Source: Euptelea pleiosperma
Taxonomy: Eukaryota; Streptophyta; Magnoliopsida; Ranunculales; Eupteleaceae
Length of the DNA: 64,000 nt
Reading direction: 5' to 3'
Assembly: GCA_035048495.1 (NCBI GenBank)
Contig: CM068552.1
Location: forward strand, 19,780,154-19,844,153
In this document: positions 21,668 through 33,699 of the stretch, in pieces
Position numbering within the stretch: the stretch's first letter is position 1
Layout of the letters: every line of letters starts with the position of its first letter
Position numbers and translations under genes: made by a program
Notes under the pieces: model-generated
The model's input: only the letters and a program-made list of their open reading frames with translations
Database searches by the model: none
Told to the model about the DNA's origin: nothing

Positions 21668-24600
21668 ATGCAGAAAAGTTTGGCTTCGTCGTCATCGTCG
21701 TTATTGTTGTTGTTGTTTTTGTTGGTGTTGTCGATCATGGCGGAGGCTGTTGCAGGAGGATCTGGTAATGGAGCAGCTGCAGTTCACATCGTTTACACGG
21801 AGAAGCCAGTTGAGGAAGAACCGGAAGCGTTCCATGTTAAAACCCTAGCTGCCGTCGTCGGCAGGTTCTCTCTCTCTCTTTCTCTAAAGTTAGGTTAGGG
21901 TTTGTGTTCTTGAATTCTTCTACTTAATAGTTAATTCAATTCACTTATGTCCCAGTGAGGAGGCTGCAAAAGAAGCTATGCTTTACAGTTACAAGAACGC
22001 TGCCAGTGGTTTCTCCGCCAAGCTTACTCCTGAACAGGTTTCAGAAATCTCAAGTACGCATCTCTCTCTCTCTCTCTCTTTTAATCTCTAATAATCGAAA
22101 GAGCGATCAATGGAAAACTTATACCTTTAAATGATTGATCGATTAGGTTTCATTGGGAGTTTGGTGTGATATAAACTTTTACAATTAAGGCCCTGCTTGG
22201 TATCCTGTCTGTAGTTTGCAGGAAACTATTTGTAGGCTAATATTTGATAATCAAATGTTTGCAATGGCAAACATTTGTTGTGAAAATATTCATATGGTTC
22301 GGCGGGGAGAGTTGTTGGGGGAGACCAAGGGGGATGAGAGAGTCATTTTCCTATTATTTGCAGCTGTTTGCAGCCCCTTTTTTGCTGCAAAATTAGACCA
22401 CTTTTTTGCAAAAAATGATTGGGTCTAATGCAAATATTTATTGGATGTTGCGCGCCAAGCACGCGCAAATGCTACAAACTTTTGCGCGCAAACATTTGTA
22501 GTGCTACCAAGTAAGGCCTAAGTGAGTGATATTTGCAAGGTTCTGTAAGCGCATTTACTTCGATTAAACCCTTTATTAAACTTTTGGATACTCAAGTTCA
22601 TCTTCATCACTGGCTGTTGGAAGTTGTCTTTTTATACATAAAGGCGTGAGGTGATGCGCTTCACGAGCATTTTTAAGTAGCTAAGTAATTAAATATAAAA
22701 ATAATTTAATAGCAAATATTCCAAAAAAAAAAGAGAAAATCAAGGAATAATCTCAAAAAATAAGAAAAAATTATGACAATTCACGTTTCAGTATCCAAAT
22801 CCAAATTCTAAACTCGTCAACATAAATTAAAAGAGTACCACAATCATATTCATAGTTTCATACTTCCATATCCAAAGTTTCAAACACATAAAAATCAAAT
22901 TATAAGTGTACCTCTTCCATAGTTTCATACTTCCAATCATATTCATATATATATAGGGTCGGGATCAGGGGACAACAATTTCATACAACAATTTGGCGTA
23001 CCCACACGGAAGATGAATCAATAGCTGATTTTTGGTGAGGATGATCTCCTCACCATACAGGTCACCCCTACAAAAAATCAGCACATTTTGAAATTTCTAA
23101 CCCCAGCAAATGTGGTTTTTAAATTAGCAATAAAAACAGACGGTCTATAATTCTTCAACTTGTAAACAATTTGAAGAATATCAGAATGATTTGAATTTTT
23201 GTGATGATGATCTCCTCATAATAGAGACCATCCTTGCCAAAAATCATCCCATTCCAAAACTTCTAATTTATACATTGGGCTACGACAAATTTTTGTTGTA
23301 AAAAATGTTGTATGAAATTGTTGTCCCCCGATCCTGACCTATATATATTTATATATTTTAATAAGTCAAAGTGTATTGAATCCCTACTTCTTTAAAATTT
23401 AAAACTCTGAGAAGTTGGGTTTGTATGGATAGACACGACCACATGCCTACTCGATTAGATCCTCTTCCCTTCTGTCTTCTGAAATGCTTGGTAGGTCTGT
23501 AATGAGTTATCGATGTTTTATTGAATGAGGAAGAAGCTTGTTTCAAGATTGATTATTCCTTCTGCCACTCACCCAAAGCAGGCATCTCTCTCACACGCAA
23601 CATGTTGCGTGATTTCATGGGCATGCCCTGAATCAATAATTCATGAGAAGATACAGGATTCTTCGTTAAGGTTTTGAGTCAAAGTTACTATTGAAGTAAA
23701 CAGTATCTTAGACCGATTTTCTGTCATTTTTATATAGAAAACTTAAAATTTGAGAAATTCGCCAAAATTCATTGTTTACATCCAATTTTACAATCCAATG
23801 TGTGAATTTGTAGGTGAATTATGGTATTTTACATTATATTTGGACTCAATGTGCCAAATTTTGGTTCTTGGTTTTTTTAGAACCATGGTTTCTCAGCGAA
23901 ACTCGGACGACTTGGACATCTACCAACTTTGTATGCCAAGTTATATACATCTTGGACTACAAAAAGTAGAATTACGATTGTAGCAAGATGGATTTTTAAA
24001 CAAAATTCACACGTCATGTGATGAATCGCATAGTGTGCTCAATGAGTCCCCACTTGCAATCTAAGAGATGTAAGTTGGGATGACTCTTTCAGGGAAGGTT
24101 TGTCATCGGTCAGTGGACCCATTGATTGTCACTGATGCTATCTTGCTAATTTAGTTGCATTCCCACTCTTCTTTGGTGGCGGCTCACAGTCGATCCATGG
24201 AGCTGAGTCTTTGGTCCTATTCCAGACACATGCAGAGTGAGTTTGATGGAACGGTAACATAGGGTTCTCCAACTAGGAGAACATCAAGCTCCAGATTGTC
24301 AGTTCAGGGACTCGGTTGTTGGGGTTGCTAGGCATTCTTTAAGTCCTTCTATTGTTGGTTGGGCATACCTGACTTCCAATAAGATATAGAAGATTTGTAT
24401 TTTGGGGATTTTTTCCTATTGGTATGTGTCTTAGTTTTCTTGGTTTCCTTCTTTATTTGAGAACTCATCTCTGGGTGGGGCACCCTTGCCAGGGGATCCC
24501 TACTACTAGCCTTTTTCTATCTTCCTGCTCGACTAGATCCACTCGTTGTGCCAAAATTATGTGGGAAGTTAAATGTGAAGAAATGATAAAATGGAGCTTT

Positions 24601-26165
24601 CAAATAAGGCCAGTGTGCGGAGATGGACAGGATCCTGTCTTAGTAAGCAGGAGGTCCTGAGTTCTAGTCCTTGGGAGGCCATACCCTCTTGGGATTTATC
24701 CCAGTACATCAGGCACGTGGGGAAGGGGTGACTTATGTGCCCTATGGGATTAGTCGGGTACTTTAGGAGGCCCGGATACCCGTGATATCAAAAAATAAAA
24801 AATAAAATGGAGCTTTCATAGGCAAGAAATAATATACTTTTCTCAGTTTTCACTATGGATGTAGGGTATGGTATGGAACATAATTGATAGCCCCTGCCTA
24901 AGTTGTGTTGCCCAAAAGTTTCAAGTCTTTAGGTAACTTGTGAATATAAATCTTCACAAGACGATAGGTGTCATTTTGCCCAGCTTAAGTGATCATATCG
25001 ATGTTTGAACCAGGACAAGGGTCTGATTTATGAAAGTTATAAAGATGTCAAGACCTATTTAGCTTTCCCATTACCTGATTGTTCTCATTCTCTCATGCCA
25101 CCCTAGCTCCTAAAGCCCCATTTTATAGAAGGTTGATCCTGGTCTTTGCAACTGGTTTTAACAAGAGATGCTATTCACCTCTTAGCGGAGCATGGCAATG
25201 CAGTCCCTTCTGTCAGGCCAATGACAGTTCCTCATCAAATCACTGCTGTGGAATTTGAAGGCATCTGTTGGAATCAAGTACAAGGCAGGGAGTGTCATGA
25301 ATTAGCCTCAGAGCACATGCTTGGAGCTTTGAAGAGTAGTTTGGCAAAACCACTCATTGAGTACCTTCCCTGAAATTCAGCACGTTCTAGCAAGCAGTGC
25401 CGATCTGGCCCACCAATCACCCTGATTCTCCCAAGTGCTGCAACCACTACCTTGAGGTACCCTTGAGGGCTAATATTAATGACCAAAAAGGACACACTTG
25501 GGGTAGCACGGGATTCTTCTCACAGTATTGCTTCCATTTTTTGGTTACGCCGCCCATTGGTAGTGGACCTCCATGGGACCATCAGGTGTTTGGAAATTTA
25601 AAATCTAACAATTTCATGCAGGTTCAACTCATCTAGACTGATGGCTAATGTTTGTTTTGATTAAAGTGATTATGAATGTCATTGAGGATACTGGCTTTAG
25701 TTTTTGGAAAGTCAAAATGTCTATGCGAGGCAGCTTGATGTATCCAGAGTTTTGTCGACTTCTTACATTAGGAATGTATCTCCTGAACTGGATGTGATGG
25801 ACACAACTGCTTGGCTGGGTTTAGATGTTTCCCCACTATACGAGGAAGGTCATGGGATTGAGTCTCGTGAGGGGGAGCAGTCTAATATGTTGATGCCCCA
25901 GTTGCAACCTGCAGCTATAACCTGCCTGCCTTGCTCAAAATCTGAGTCGCTGGTTGATAGGTCTTTGTTTCCAGTCCAATAATGTTGCCTACCAATAAAA
26001 AACAGAACAATGTGGCAGATAATTTTCATTTTGATGTGCATGATTTTACCTGACAGTATCTATTAAAAATTTATTTTGGCAGAGCAACCTGGTGTTCTTC
26101 AGGTGGTACCAAGCAGGACATACCAGCTGCATGCAGGGCCTGGCAAGCTTGGCAAGCTACACTAG
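21668..26165 (+). CDS. SPI-1: Subtilisin propeptide-like inhibitor (SPI-1 family)
   Basis: Three exons: 21668-21864, 21956-22053 and 26083-26165, joined in frame to give 125 residues. An N-terminal signal peptide has a basic start, a serine run and a leucine stretch (about residues 12-23), so the protein should enter the secretory pathway. A single inhibitor I9 propeptide domain follows (about residues 39-115): VHIVYTEKP, then LYSYKNAASGFSAKLTPEQV, then QPGVLQVVPSRTYQLH. No protease domain follows; the chain ends in GKLGKLH. This is the arrangement of Arabidopsis SPI-1 (At1g71950), a stand-alone propeptide that binds and inhibits subtilases. Splice sites are AG|GT, CAG|T, AA|GT and GGCAG|AG. 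Intron 2 is 4.0 kb and full of repeats. The frame is intact and the start follows a good TATA box. Confidence 0.88.
22189..22518. mobile_element. PIF/Harbinger-type MITE in SPI-1 intron 2
   Basis: Ends GGCCCTGCTTGG and, as reverse complement, GGCCTTACTTGG, flanked by TAA on both sides (22186-22188 and 22519-22521). The 3-bp TAA duplication and GGCC(C)TG-type ends fit Tourist-like elements. Contains repeated GCAAACATTTG motifs. Lies wholly in an intron. Confidence 0.7.
22956..23340. mobile_element. MITE family C in SPI-1 intron 2
   Basis: Inverted ends GGTCGGGATCAGGGG and, as reverse complement, GGTCAGGATCGGGGG, both followed by ACAACAATTTCATACAAC. AT-rich flanks (ATATATATA and ATATATATT) could be a 9-bp duplication but are too simple to be decisive. 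The most complete copy of the family here. Confidence 0.7.
23341..24611. other. SPI-1 intron 2, no gene recognised
   Basis: Intronic DNA between the family C MITE and the SINE. Short frames at 23750-23983 and 24424-24660 have no recognisable domain. The stretch 24060-24330 has coding-like base composition without a long frame. Confidence 0.4.
24612..24808 (+). mobile_element. SINE in SPI-1 intron 2
   Basis: A B-box-like GTTCTAGTCC near 24660 follows a tRNA-like head (GATGGACAGGATCCTGTC). The 3' end GGCCCGGATACCC is followed by an A-rich tail. The fuller relative of the fragment at 5545-5670. Confidence 0.55.
25080..25985 (+). pseudogene. Coding-like remnants of unknown origin in SPI-1 intron 2
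   Basis: Several short plus-strand frames have protein-like composition: 25146-25373 (contains EFEGICWNQVQGRE), 25397-25636 (contains PPIGSGPPWDHQVF) and 25704-25982 (contains SPELDVMDTTAWLGLDV). They are in different frames, separated by stops, and do not fit the SPI-1 protein. I do not recognise the family. A decayed gene or gene fragment inserted in the intron is the simplest reading; chance is possible. Confidence 0.35.
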
Positions 26166-26520
26166 AGGTGTGGATATCGCGTCTGCAGGAACAAATCAAC
26201 CCATCTTCTGGACATGTTAACTGTTACGTATATAAAAAGTAAGGAACCTGCACGAACATGGCACGACATGTACCGCAGCTTAATAAGGTCTTGGACCTAC
26301 ATCACACTTGAGGTGTTACTTCTACTGTGTTTGTTTACTGGTGACTTGATTTGTGTAATATCTGCGTATATATAGTAGCAATCGGCCATAATGAGCCATT
26401 ATGATAGTAATTTGCCATTTCAAATGCTTTCATTTATGGGGAGAAAAAGGTTTAAGGACAAGAAGCGGGGGATTTCATTTACCCAGGAGAAAAAGTATTT
26501 TAAAACGCTCGAAACCAACT
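26166..26520 (+). other. Probable 3' region of the SPI-1-like gene
   Basis: Follows the TAG at 26163. No further gene seen. The transcript end probably lies here, but there is no unambiguous polyadenylation signal. Confidence 0.4.
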
Positions 26521-26530
26521 ATTAGAAATA

Positions 26531-26758
26531 GGGTCGTCATGTAGCAAGGTATACCTGAGATCTTTTCATTTGTGAGAGCGGCATTTTTGGTAGTCACCGC
26601 TGCCATCTGGGCCCACTGACCGCATGGATGTTTAGCCCACCCCTTAATAGACATTCCTACCAAAAATCAGCTCGTTTAATGATTTTTAGCTGTTGGTTTT
26701 AGTACTCAAAAAATGGTTGCATTCAACAGCTATAAGAACGCCTTAAAAAGTGCTACAA
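26531..26758. mobile_element. MITE family B, left half only
   Basis: Matches the left half of 20874-21277 closely, from GGGTCGTCATGTAGCAAGG to GAACGCCTTAAA, then breaks off. A deletion or a second insertion removed the rest. Confidence 0.65.
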
Positions 26759-27629
26759 TGGCAGAGACAGATTTTCTCTTATATACTGTAGTATCATGTA
26801 TCATCGAGTCATCTGAGTTGAAGACCAATGGCAGAGACACGTTTCCCTGTAAGACTAGCTCTTGGGCTGGGTTGCTCAAGTTGGGGCCAATTGAGTCAAC
26901 AATGACCCTCCTTAAGCACATGTATGGATCGGGTTTGGATCAGATTGATCGATCAATAAACTTATTACATTTGATTGAAAATAAAACTTAAGTCACAAAA
27001 TATATCTGATTTGAGTCGTTATTAGATCAGATAGAGCCGATCCAATGGTTTATTGGACAACGATTCTCAAATCTAGACATGATGCAGACTTGACGTTAAC
27101 AGCTTAGGAGATTAGATCGGATCATCTCGTAGACCCCATCCATTGACAACGCTATATATGGCACAGATGGGATCGAGATCAACCATTTGATGGGTACCCG
27201 TCCAAGAGATCTACCAAGAAAAAAAAATATGATTAGACGATCTAACAATTTAAATTTATTGTTTTCCTTTGGATGCTTAAGAAAAACAATCTAGCAAATG
27301 CTACATTCGAAGATACTTGCCATTTTCGAATTTAAAGGGATGCAACTTGGGGTCTGTTTGGATCGCATGCAAATGTAGCAAATAAAACGGTCATGCATTT
27401 GTGCATGCACATGTTTTCAGGGGCTCACCAATTTGTCACTGATGCAATAAATAATTTTTCACTCTTAGGGTCTGTTTGGAAACTTGGAATTAAGCCTTGG
27501 AATCACATATCTCTGTGTTTGGAAGGACTGAATTCTAAGAATTATATTTTCAATAACGTGATTTTCCTAGAATTGGAAGCTTTAGGGGGAGAAGAAACAT
27601 CTAATTCATAGACTTCTACTTTTTGGGAT
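26759..27629. other. Intergenic DNA, no gene seen
   Basis: Contains two GGGTCTGTTTGGA-type element ends (near 27352 and 27470), usually the termini of non-autonomous hAT or Harbinger elements, but I could not pair them. The frames 26713-26991 and 27393-27611 look accidental. Confidence 0.35.
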
Positions 27630-28256
27630 TGGTGTCTTTTTATTGATTGATTTTTAACCATAGGATATCTAGCATTATTTGGGATATTCAAATCCAAAGC
27701 TTAGGAAATTTTAACCAGCTTGGTTTTTAGCATGTAGGTCCACCTAGGGGTTGGGACAAACATCCATACGGCCCGTGGTCTCTAATAATGTGCCAGGTGG
27801 CTCATACTGTGGCCCATTATCAACATATTACAAATTTGTAACCGTTGGATTGATGTCTCTTATGTATTGATTTTTAACCATGGGATATATAGCATTAGTT
27901 GGGGCATGAAGATCCAAAGTTGAGAGATAAGGTCCACCTAACCATTGGATTGATGTCTTCTATTGGTTGATTTTTAATCGTGGAATATATAGCATTAGTT
28001 GGGATAAAAAGATCCAAGTTGAGGGATACTTAATCAGCTTGATTTTAGTTTGTAGGTACACCTAGGGATGTAACTAACCGTTGGATTGGGGTCTTCAATG
28101 TGGGTTGGTTTTTAACCGAGGGATCTCTAGCATTAGTTGGGGTACGAAGATCCAAAGCTTATAATTATCCAATCAACCTTATTTTAGTATGTATGCCCAC
28201 CTAGGGATGGGATAAATATATCCATAAGCTATTAGTGATTTGTAACCATTAGATTT
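27630..28256. repeat. Degenerate tandem family A MITE pieces
   Basis: Three or four partial copies in a row, each with AACC(G/A)TTGGATTG(A/G)TGTCT, a TTTTTAACC module and AGATCCAAAG. The last piece ends at ATTAGATTT exactly where the SIRE element begins; its continuation is at 53115. Confidence 0.6.
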
Positions 28257-30112
28257 TAAAATTCCCTTTTAATTACCACATTATGTCTTAGAGGGAGGTG
28301 AATAGAACAATTTTTAATTTCTCTACAGATTCTATATAGATTAAAAATTAATGATCACACAAGGAGAAAAATTAAGGATCAAACAATCAAAATACGAATC
28401 ATCCACAGAACATAGATATAGAAAAACTGAGACAAAATATGCAAGCATTCACAATCACACGAGACTCAGATTTATAGTGGTTCGGCGACTCCGCACCTAC
28501 GTCCACTCTCCAATACTCACCACAAGTAGTATTATATTATTTCAATCATGCATTATAACATTTCCAATCGAAATATATAAATAATCAACAACTAAAATTC
28601 ACTTAGTCTCAATCTAACGAAAATAGCTTCTTATTCATCTAGAGAGTCAGCATAGGCCAGTAGTCTATTTAGAGAAGTCATGTTCTCATGGATCTATAAT
28701 CTTCAACTCGATCTATACGAGAATCACTTCTCCCTAGAGAGTCACACTAGGCTTGTAGTATTTTAGAGAAATGGATTTCTCAAGGATTTCACCTTCCTCA
28801 ACTCAATTTGATGAGTACTCACTCATCCACCAATCACAAATAATTTAGGTTTGATAATATTGAATTCACTCTAAAAGGTTTGTTCTAAGAGATACTTACC
28901 TTTTGATGAATTTCATAGAATGGTAAATCCTTGTAGAAGAATTCACCATAGAGACACTCTACCAATGATGATCCTCTTCTTGAAAGAAGATGATTACAGG
29001 AAACAATACCCTTCGTAGTCTCTTCAAACAATTAGAGCAACCTTCACAATAGATGAACCAGATTTGCTCATGTGAAGCTTTCTCAAACAATCTAGAGCAT
29101 TCACAAAGGATGTACAGATTTGCACAGGTGAAGCTCTCTCAAATTCTAAATCTCTAGACTCAAGAGATGTTAATCAAAGAATGAGAGTCAAGAGATAGCT
29201 TGATTGGTTCACTTTAATGAAGGGTTAGGGTTCTATTATATAATGATCTACCCTCTCAAGAGAAACAGATCTAAAATAGCCGTTGGAATGACTCAAGTGC
29301 ACATAGAATCGCACACAAGAATGAGTCAAAAATAGATCCGGAATGGATGGGGTCGACCGCACTTTTTGGCCAGTTGACCTGACTTCGGTCGATCGCACAT
29401 TTTGGTTGGTCGCTCGCTCAGGTCAGAACCAAAAATTATTCGTGTTGAAGGTCCGGTCGGTTGCACAGTTTGACCAGTCGGCTGGATTCTGGTCGGCCGC
29501 ACAATCTGTCCGGTTGGTCGCTCAGACCAGAACCATAATATATGGTACAGAAGGGTCTGGTCGACCGCACCGTTTGACTGGTCGACTACTCAAAGTGGTC
29601 AGTCGGCCAGTCATTGCAGACCTTCTCCAAAAAATACCTAAACAATTATAATAACTATCATATGTCTTTAGGATAGCTTCCAAACAATACCAAAAGAATC
29701 GGGAGACATATAGGGTTAAATTGATACTCTGACAATACGCGGTGTACCCTTAGATGTACGCAAGTAACCGCAACACGACATTCTTTATAGTTGAACGTTC
29801 GTTGAGTGAGAATGTACTTTGATCATTCAAATCTTCATGCTTGAGCTTGACTTTATCTTCAGTGAGCTTGATCTTGACTTTGTCTTCAGTTGAGCTTGAT
29901 CCTGACTTTGTCTTCAGTTGAGCTTGAACTTAACTTTGTCTTCAGTTAATCTTGAACACTTGGGTTAATTTTCTTCAACTTTAATTCTTCTTTGATTTGT
30001 TTGTCGAAGTCCACTTGATCTTTGACACTTCAGTCTTCAACGAACTCATAACATAGCAATTTATATTACCGAAGAACTAAGTATTGTTAGGATTGACAAC
30101 CGAGACTTTTCA
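28257..30112 (-). repeat. 3' LTR of the SIRE element
   Basis: About 1.85 kb. On the plus strand it opens TAAAATTCCC, where the other LTR has TGAAATTCCC (so the terminal TG is mutated), includes AGAGGGAGGTGAATAG, and closes GAGACTTTTCA. It contains imperfect GGTCGACCGCAC repeats (29349-29600) and a row of 22-28 bp units (29841-29945). Visibly diverged from the 5' LTR. Confidence 0.8.
29841..29945 (-). repeat. Four tandem TTGAGCTTGA units in the 3' LTR
   Basis: Units of 22, 27, 28 and 28 bp ending TTTGTCTTCAG or close variants. The 5' LTR has three (52869-52946). Confidence 0.8.
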
Positions 30113-30745
30113 ATCTCCCCCTTTGTCAATGCCAAGACAAAAATAAATAACTATCCAATTATATTATAATTTTTGCCAACCAAAATAAATCAATAATGCT
30201 CCCCCTAAGTACAATAACCATCAAAGTAAATTGAGCAACACAGTAGCTCACGATTAGTACGAAAAATTTCTGTAACAATCCGTTGCTACAAAATAATAAA
30301 CTTGACAAAAAAAATCTTTACCAAAGCTTCTCATTAGTATATTAGTCCAATAATACCAAAAATATCTTCTCAGTACATTAGTCCAATAAAATCGGAAGAT
30401 AGTAAGAATCACAGATTTTATGACAAGTAAATCAATAATAGAATAGCTAGCAACAAGTGTGTCATGAACTAACAATTTATCTAACAAATATTCGATATTC
30501 GATATTCCCAATATAATTGATTTCTCTCCCTTTTTGTCATACATTGACAAAGAGTAGAATTCCAACCTGTAATGATAAACAGTATTATGATAAGGTAATA
30601 TATCATCAAACAGATAAAAAATTCTATCAGACAATATGTCAAATTAAAATACCATACCATCCAAATAACTAGATATGGCCAACAGAAAGACCAAAATACA
30701 TCATACTATCTAACATCTATCTAACAAAACACAAAGGTTGTCGGC
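30113..30745 (-). mobile_element. 3' internal end of the SIRE element
   Basis: Polypurine tract next to the LTR (CTCCCCCTTTGTCAATGCC on plus) and a second polypurine-like tract (GCTCCCCCTAAGT near 30199). A short minus-strand frame (30254-30634) is AT-rich and probably not coding. SIRE sequence seems to stop near 30745, where different DNA begins. Confidence 0.55.
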
Positions 30746-30779
30746 TAGGTAAGTAGTGGATGAGATCTACTGCTTATGC

Positions 30780-31380
30780 TTTAATTGTTGTGATTGTTTA
30801 AAGGAAATTTTGGGCTTTTTGGCGCTCTGTAAAATTTCGTCTTGGGTCTTTTTGGCGCACATTTGCGATTCTCTCTTTTGTCTCTCTCTCTCAAACTCCT
30901 CCCTCCCCCTCTCCCTGGAGAAGAACTGAAGAAGAGGAGGAACGAACCCAGGATAACCCACTCCTTTATTTTGTCAGGCTCCTCTCTCACCCTCTCCCTG
31001 AAGAAGAACTAAGAAGAGAGGGAACGAACCCAGCTCAGGTATGTCCTCTCTCTCTCTCTCTCTTGTTTCGGTTTGGAGGTTTGGTTGGGTTCTGGGTTTT
31101 GAGTTTGGGTTTGAGGTTAGGTTTGTGGGTTCAACGTCTTGAGGTTTGCTCGGGGTAGGGATTCAACGTCAAATCTGGGTTTGGGTTTGCTCTCTAGGGT
31201 TTCATGGGGTTTCGGTATGTCTTCTCTCTCTCTTTCTTGGTTTGAGGTTTAGGTTTGAGGGTTCAACGTCAGATCTGGTTGTGGGTTTGAGGTTTAGGTT
31301 TTGGGGTTTTCTCTCTAGGGTTTTCACGAGAAGTCCTTCGGGGTTTCATGGAGCGTGGGGTTCGGGTGTTTCAAGTAGTG

Positions 31381-31455
<75 letters not shown>

Positions 31456-33064
31456 TTATGTTATTGGGTGTTAACATCTCCAATTGCACCCACCATTGCA
31501 AAAAAAGGAGAAAATTTTGATTAGATCTTTTTAAAATTGCTTGAATTTGATTTGTTGGGTTTTTTTTTTATGATTTTTAATCTTCTGTTATAATTTTGGA
31601 GTTGCTCTTCTAATACTATGGGAAGAGAAGGTGAAATGTCCAAATAAGTATAATTAAACATCTTCTATGGGTTTCATGTTCATTTTTTTTCTCTTCACTA
31701 TAAGTCCTGCTCTACGACAGGCCTGTATAAAAAAGAAAAATGAATGAAAGAAACAGAGATGTAGAATTTTAGATGATAAGAAATAATAATGAAGAAATCA
31801 TTTGCCAATGTAAAGAAATTTTGCTCTTTTATTTTTTTTTCCATCTGAAATTACCCTTTTGATGGAAACTATGGTTATTTTGTCTGATTTCTGATTTTTA
31901 TGTACCTTCCGTCTATGTGAAAGGAAAAAAAAAGAGGAAAACACAGAAGAAGGTTATTACAACGAAAAAGGTTTGATTCATAGCGGGGATCCCTCCCACT
32001 AATCCACAGTTCTATATGTCTTCATATTTTTTTCTTATTGGTGATCCAAGCTATTGGATTTGAGCACTTCTTAATCACGAACTTCATGAACATGATTATG
32101 TATGGGTACCAAGCCCATGCTAAAAAATTGCTTGAATCACACGGCTAGAAATCATCAATCAGACTTATTTTTTGACCCAAAAGAGTGTCCCATGTGGCAA
32201 ACCCAGGTGATGGGTACCAAGCCCATGCTAAAAATGCTTGAATCACACGGCTATAAATCATCAATCAGACTGATTTTTTACCCAAAAGAATGTCCCACAT
32301 GGCAAACCCATGTAAATGTATTTAAAGAGACACCTTCCATCACTGAAGGACTCATGAAGAAAGACTAGAAGACCTTCAGTCCTTCATGTAACACCTACTC
32401 CGCTTTTTATCTAAATATGCTCTAAGTTTGCATAGAACAGAGGAAAAGAAATGGATACGCAATTCCATTTGAAATGTATACTCTAATCTGTGGAAATATG
32501 AAAGACAATATGAGAAAGTGTTGATACTTTTTCTTTGGTTTTAGTTGTGTTACATTGATCATGGAATTGCCCATTACTCAGCCTGATTGGTGTGTTTTTG
32601 GGGTCATCAGGCCCAACGCCTAGAAACCACGAACATTTGTTTCTTTAATCTCTGTTTTTACGGTCATAAAAAAGTGAAAAAGTTCTTCTGTGTCAAAATA
32701 AACTATTCATGCTCGACAAGGATGTGAAAATGCTAAGAATGAACCATGTATTGTGTTTGTTTGTAGGAAGTAGTTTCTCAAAGAAATTTATTATTACTCA
32801 TGTTGTGCATTGACATGCTGAATTTTGTAAGCTTTTCTGTGCATATGCTCATGGAAATTGTTTTCTGGGACTATTAAGGTCCAAACAAACAGCCATGGAA
32901 GTAGCATTTCCAGTTTTCAAGCACTTCTGTATAACTTTCGACTCTTTCAGAATTGTCTTCAGTCATACATGTCATGAGTACCAAAAAACTAGGATTTCCA
33001 TTCTTGAGCATGTTATTGGTGGCTATCCATCTTCTAAGTCTTTTAGATGTGCTGCAATCTGAAG
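30780..33064 (+). pseudogene. Possible captured gene start: leader exon plus signal-peptide exon
   Basis: A CT-rich leader-like stretch ends at a strong donor, CTCAG|GTATGT (31038/31039). An acceptor GACTCTTTCAG ends at 32950, and the next exon (32951-33064) has an ATG at 32974 opening 30 codons that read like a signal peptide: MSTKKLGFPF, then a hydrophobic LSMLLVAIHLLSLLDVL, and a donor GAAG|GTCAGT. I find no later exon. It lies inside the SIRE boundaries, so it was probably carried in by another insertion. Family unknown; the exon structure is inferred from motifs only. Confidence 0.35.
31381..31454. repeat. (TC)n microsatellite
   Basis: An uninterrupted run of about 36 CT units in the putative intron. 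It creates a spurious serine-leucine ORF. Confidence 0.95.
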
Positions 33065-33690
33065 GTCAGTAACCATTTGTTTTTTATAATTTTTTTGAAC
33101 CCACTATTTGGAAGCAAAATAATGTAATTATTTTCTCTTCCTTGAGGCCGAACCTATTGGTCTATGGTCCAACCGTGAGGTTGCTGTGGGTTCCATGACA
33201 ACCTTACTATTAAACAAAAATAAAAGGTTTCTCTTCGTGGATAGAACAAGCATAATCCTTGATGGACCTATACACCAAAAATCAGCATGCTTTGTCAGTT
33301 GAGCTCGAAAGTTTTACTTTGTGGGTTTTGGATAATGATGAGCTTTAGTTCATAAATTCGAACCAATAAGATGTGAAATTGTGAATTGTTTTCTAGGTTT
33401 TTTTGGTTGTTGGATCAAGTAAATTCATTTCATTTCTACTTGGTTTTCTTTGTTTGACAAGTTTTTTATCATGCGCTTCATGATTTATGTAATGAAAACT
33501 TTTGTTCAAAGTCTTCTGATATTCGCTCAAAAGTGTTTATTTTAAGCAATTATCCTTTTAGCGTTATCGCACTCTCCTACGTAAAATGCTCTATTTATCT
33601 ACTTTTCTACATAAGAGTCTATTTCATTGCGCAGAATACACTTTTCTGGACGAAATGGTATATTTGCATGCATTAAATGCATTTCTGGAA
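33065..33690. other. No gene seen
   Basis: AT-rich DNA after the possible signal-peptide exon. I looked for a continuing exon and found none. Confidence 0.35.
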
Positions 33691-33699
33691 GTCTAGGTA

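Noticed and set aside
29343..29651. 102-codon plus ORF
   Set aside because: Lies in the SIRE LTR and comes from imperfect GGTCGACCGCAC repeats.
31146..31520. 124-codon plus-strand ORF with a long Ser-Leu run
   Set aside because: It is a translation of the (TC)n microsatellite and adjoining leader-like DNA.
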